DNA of 64,000 bases from Streptomyces sp. NBC_01591. Its GTDB lineage: Bacteria; Actinomycetota; Actinomycetes; Streptomycetales; Streptomycetaceae. The position numbers and the translations under genes were made by a program. The notes below the pieces were generated by a model, which worked only from the letters and a program-made list of their open reading frames with translations, was not told the DNA's origin and ran no database searches. Below, piece by piece: positions 61,636-64,000 of the stretch (positions are counted from its first letter, which is position 1; each line of letters begins with the position of its first letter). The stretch lies in assembly GCF_035918155.1 (NCBI RefSeq), contig NZ_CP109327.1:3844001-3908000 (forward strand), read 5' to 3'.

Positions 61636-62412
61636 GTGTACCCACACGTCGGGGTTGACGCCTCGGGCCTGGCTACGCTGCGCGCAACGGTCGCCGACCG
61701 CTTGCGCGGCTTCGTCCCCACCGCGTACGCCGTACCCGCATTTGCCACCCCTGCACCTGCCGGCCCTTGCTACGCCCTGGCCGAACGCAGTGCGGCGGTC
61801 GGAAGACGCAGCAACCGCGGCGCAACGACCACGTCCACCGTTCGTCGGCCCACCGCCGACAGCGACAGCGCGCGCATGATGGATCTCGTCGAGCGCGCAC
61901 AGGCCGGCGAGGCCGACGCCTTCGGCCGCCTCTACGACCAGTACAGCGACACCGTCTACCGCTACATCTACTACCGCGTGGGCGGCAAGGCGACGGCGGA
62001 GGACCTCACCAGTGAGACCTTCCTGCGCGCCCTGCGCCGCATCTCCACGTTCACCTGGCAGGGCCGCGACTTCGGCGCCTGGCTGGTCACCATCGCCCGC
62101 AACCTGGTCGCCGACCACTTCAAGTCCAGCCGCTTCCGGCTGGAAGTGACCACCGGCGAAATGCTCGACGCCAACGAGGTCGAGCGCAGTCCCGAGGACT
62201 CCGTCCTGGAGTCCCTCTCCAACGCCGCGCTCCTACAGGCCGTGCGCCGGCTCAACCCCCAGCAGCAGGAGTGCGTGACCCTGCGCTTCCTGCAGGGCCT
62301 CTCGGTCGCCGAGACCGCCCGGGTCATGGGCAAGAACGAGGGCGCGATCAAGACCCTGCAGTACCGCGCCGTCCGCACGCTGGCCCGGCTCCTCCCGGAA
62401 GATGCCCGCTGA
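61636..62412 (+). CDS. bldN: Developmental ECF sigma factor BldN
   Basis: A 258-residue ECF sigma factor needed for aerial hyphae in Streptomyces. The first ~86 residues are an N-terminal extension (VYPHVGVDASGLATLRATVA) that in S. coelicolor is removed from the pro-sigma form. Region 2 is DAFGRLYDQYSDTVYRYIYYRVGG and TFTWQGRDFGAWLVTIARNL; region 4 is LNPQQQECVTLRFLQGLSVAETARVMGKNEGAIKTLQYRAVRTLARLL. GTG at 61636 with GGGAG upstream. Followed by rsbN, its anti-sigma gene. Targets known in the genus include chaplin and rodlin genes and bldM. Confidence 0.95.
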   Translation: MYPHVGVDASGLATLRATVADRLRGFVPTAYAVPAFATPAPAGPCYALAERSAAVGRRSNRGATTTSTVRRPTADSDSARMMDLVERAQAGEADAFGRLYDQYSDTVYRYIYYRVGGKATAEDLTSETFLRALRRISTFTWQGRDFGAWLVTIARNLVADHFKSSRFRLEVTTGEMLDANEVERSPEDSVLESLSNAALLQAVRRLNPQQQECVTLRFLQGLSVAETARVMGKNEGAIKTLQYRAVRTLARLLPEDAR

Positions 62413-62478
62413 CCCCACCCCCGGCCGAATCACTCTCGGCGACACGCTCATCACACACTGGTCCGATCATCCTTCGTG

Positions 62479-62507
62479 CGTAACCCAAGTGCCGCGCCCC
62501 TCGTTGT
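62479..62507 (+). promoter_or_regulatory. BldN-type promoter upstream of rsbN
   Basis: CGTAAC at 62479-62484 and CGTTGT at 62502-62507 match the sigma-BldN consensus as I remember it (CGTAAC, about 16-17 bases, CGTTGT) exactly, with a 17-base spacer. It lies about 130 bp before rsbN and points at it, giving negative feedback on BldN. Confidence 0.75.
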
Positions 62508-62637
62508 GCCGGTTGCAGGCCCCCTGTCGTCACCCCATGTCCGCCGACACTCACTCATTCGTGTGGAAGCGCTCAAGGTGTGCAACCTTCCGGACCACCA
62601 GGGGAGTCGACCGTCATGACGAGAGGAGGTGCCGCCA

Positions 62638-63831
62638 GTGATCGCAAACGTTTCGGCACACCGGCGGGCGAACGCCTTCGCCCAGGCCCTGGAGGAGCAG
62701 TCGCTCCGCGGTGCGGCGGCCGAACAGCCCGAGGGACCGGCCGAACCGGCCGCCCACGGACCGCTGTTGGCCCTGGCGAACGGCCTCGGTGAGGTACCGC
62801 GGCCGGAGTTGGATCCCGAGGTCAAAGTGGTGCAGCGAGCCCAGCTCGTCGCCGCCATGGAGGCCATGTTCACCGAGGGCGGTGCGTCCGCGGGCCCTAC
62901 GGTGCCCGAGCAGCGGACCAAGGGAGCCCACCGGGCCTCCCCGCTCCGGAAATTGCGTCCGCGTTCACGCTGGACGAAGGGCCTCGCGGCCGGCGGACTC
63001 ACCGTCGGTGTGGCGGCGGGGGCCTTCGGCGGAGTGGCCGCTGCCAGTTCCGACGCCCTGCCGGGTGATTCGCTGTACGGGCTCAAGCGCGGCATGGAGG
63101 ACATCCAGCTCGGCATGGCCAGCGGCGACGCCGACCGCGGCGAGGCCTACCTGGACCAGGCGTCGACCCGGCTCAGCGAGGCCCGTCGGCTGATGGAGCG
63201 CGCCCGCTCCGGCGACCTGGACCACGAACAGCTCGGCGAAGTCAGGCGCACGCTCAACGGCATGACGCACGACGCCAGCGAGGGCCACCGCCTGCTCCAC
63301 TCCGCGTACCAGCAGAACGGCGCCATCGGCCCCATCCAGACCCTGGACTCCTTCTCCCGCTCGCACCGCGAGAGCTGGAGCAGCCTCCGCGGCCGGCTGC
63401 CCGTACAGCTGACGGACGTCGGCGACCAGGTCAGCTCCGTCTTCGACGCCATAGACGAAGAGGTCCAGCCGCTGCAGTCGCTGCTGCCCCGCACCCCGAA
63501 CGGCAACGGCGGCTCACAGCAGTCGGACACCGCGGACCAGGGCACGCAACCCTCGCGTACGGCCCCCTCGGCGCCCACGTCACCGGAGGCCTCGCAGGGC
63601 CGTACGGACAACAGCTCCTCGCCCCACCCGTCAGGATCGGGCAGCGCCTCGTCCGAGGGCCTGATCAGCGGCGGCACGGACGGCCTCCTCGGCACCCCGC
63701 CTCCGGGCACCCTCCCGTCCGCCGACGGCCGGTTCAGTACCCCGCCCACCCCGGACGTGACCCTCCCGCCGCTCCTCCCCGGCCTCCTCCCGGGCCTGGG
63801 GATCAACGGCGAGGACCTGAAGAACGACTAG
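62638..63831 (+). CDS. rsbN: Anti-sigma factor RsbN
   Basis: A 397-residue single-pass membrane protein that holds BldN. The cytoplasmic N-terminus (residues 1-110, HRRANAFAQALEEQSLRG, VKVVQRAQLVAAMEAMF) is the sigma-binding part; a helix follows (GLAAGGLTVGVAAGAFGGVA about residue 125), then an outer DUF5667-type domain (DALPGDSLYGLKRGMEDIQL) and a Ser/Thr/Pro-rich tail. GTG at 62638 has GAGGAGG eight bases upstream; a GTG at 62629 would overlap that site. Its own BldN-type promoter precedes it. A terminator follows at 63844-63878. Confidence 0.93.
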   Translation: MIANVSAHRRANAFAQALEEQSLRGAAAEQPEGPAEPAAHGPLLALANGLGEVPRPELDPEVKVVQRAQLVAAMEAMFTEGGASAGPTVPEQRTKGAHRASPLRKLRPRSRWTKGLAAGGLTVGVAAGAFGGVAAASSDALPGDSLYGLKRGMEDIQLGMASGDADRGEAYLDQASTRLSEARRLMERARSGDLDHEQLGEVRRTLNGMTHDASEGHRLLHSAYQQNGAIGPIQTLDSFSRSHRESWSSLRGRLPVQLTDVGDQVSSVFDAIDEEVQPLQSLLPRTPNGNGGSQQSDTADQGTQPSRTAPSAPTSPEASQGRTDNSSSPHPSGSGSASSEGLISGGTDGLLGTPPPGTLPSADGRFSTPPTPDVTLPPLLPGLLPGLGINGEDLKND

Positions 63832-63843
63832 CGCCGCCTCGGA

Positions 63844-63878
63844 CGGAGGGGGACGGCTCGGCGAGCCGTCCCCCTCCG
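63844..63878. terminator. Bidirectional terminator with tight loop
   Basis: CGGAGGGGGACGGCTCG (63844-63860) pairs with CGAGCCGTCCCCCTCCG (63862-63878), effectively a 15-17 bp stem, between rsbN and the convergent gene at 63895. Confidence 0.85.
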
Positions 63879-63894
63879 CGTACCGGCACGCCCC

Positions 63895-64000
63895 TCAGAA
63901 GAACACCGACCTCCGCTGCACCAGCAGCTTGTACAGCGTGTGCTGAATCTGTTCCCGCACCTGATCCGTCAGGTTGAACATCAGCATCGGATCCTCCGCC
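63895..64000 (-). CDS. C-terminal end of a gene running off the window
   Basis: The last 34 codons are visible: AEDPMLMFNLTDQVREQIQH, then TLYKLLVQRRSVFF and the TGA at 63895-63897. Third positions are strongly G/C and the amphipathic helix plus basic end look like a real C-terminus. From memory a glycerol-phosphate acyltransferase-like gene lies next to bldN-rsbN in other Streptomyces, and this tail could be its end, but the visible part has no catalytic motif. Confidence 0.55.
   Translation of the reverse strand, partial: AEDPMLMFNLTDQVREQIQHTLYKLLVQRRSVFF

Overview
The window is high-GC actinobacterial chromosome and almost certainly Streptomyces. Nearly every reading frame is open in GC-rich DNA, so the real genes were picked by G/C-rich third codon positions, Shine-Dalgarno spacing and recognisable protein families. 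The diagnostic loci are rex-hemA-hemC-hemD with hemB, the developmental sigma factor gene bldN followed by its anti-sigma gene rsbN, a ccsB-resB-ccdA-resA cytochrome c maturation cluster beside hemL, and a class I lysyl-tRNA synthetase divergent from argS. No rRNA, tRNA or CRISPR array was seen.

Layout. 1-8851 is a minus-strand haem and cytochrome c block: SRPBCC protein, ccsB, resB, ccdA, resA-like, a NodB-type lipoprotein, a histidine phosphatase and hemL. 9140-24317 is a mosaic of small accessory genes: an FMN reductase divergent from a TetR repressor with paired operators, an Acg-type nitroreductase with a universal stress protein, AraC, MarR, TetR and GNAT proteins, a metallophosphoesterase, two short-chain or NmrA-type oxidoreductases, a Mut7-C protein, an FAD monooxygenase and YnfA. 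24441-27915 holds intact rtcB plus a 133-bp copy of its 3' end. Between the two copies lies a cargo segment with a secreted Ig-repeat protein, two strong terminators and a tiny ORF. 28077-31702 carries two DUF3558-like lipoproteins and a DUF2637 membrane protein. 31795-35515 is lysS and argS. 35563-45231 holds regulators, lipoproteins and small hypothetical proteins, including an XRE/DUF397 pair and a free-standing maltokinase N-cap domain. 45268-53573 looks inserted: a folded MITE-like repeat, then a LacI-controlled sugar importer operon (class V PLP enzyme, binding protein, two permeases, GH36 alpha-galactosidase), ending in a frameshifted beta-helix pseudogene. 53583-64000 returns to conserved core: hemB, the rex-hemACD operon, glutaredoxin, a HAD phosphatase, bldN, rsbN and the end of a further gene.

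How the genes fit together. HemA and HemL make 5-aminolevulinate from glutamyl-tRNA; HemB, HemC and HemD carry it to uroporphyrinogen III; CcsB/ResB/CcdA/ResA attach haem to c-type cytochromes. Rex senses NADH/NAD+ and should repress its own operon through the operator at 59701-59720. BldN drives aerial development and is held by RsbN; a match to the BldN promoter consensus lies upstream of rsbN. The most unusual items are the duplicated rtcB end with its cargo, the MITE-like fold-back element, the PLP/sugar-import/GH36 operon beside a decaying beta-helix gene, and the joining of two gene blocks that I remember as being far apart in S. coelicolor.
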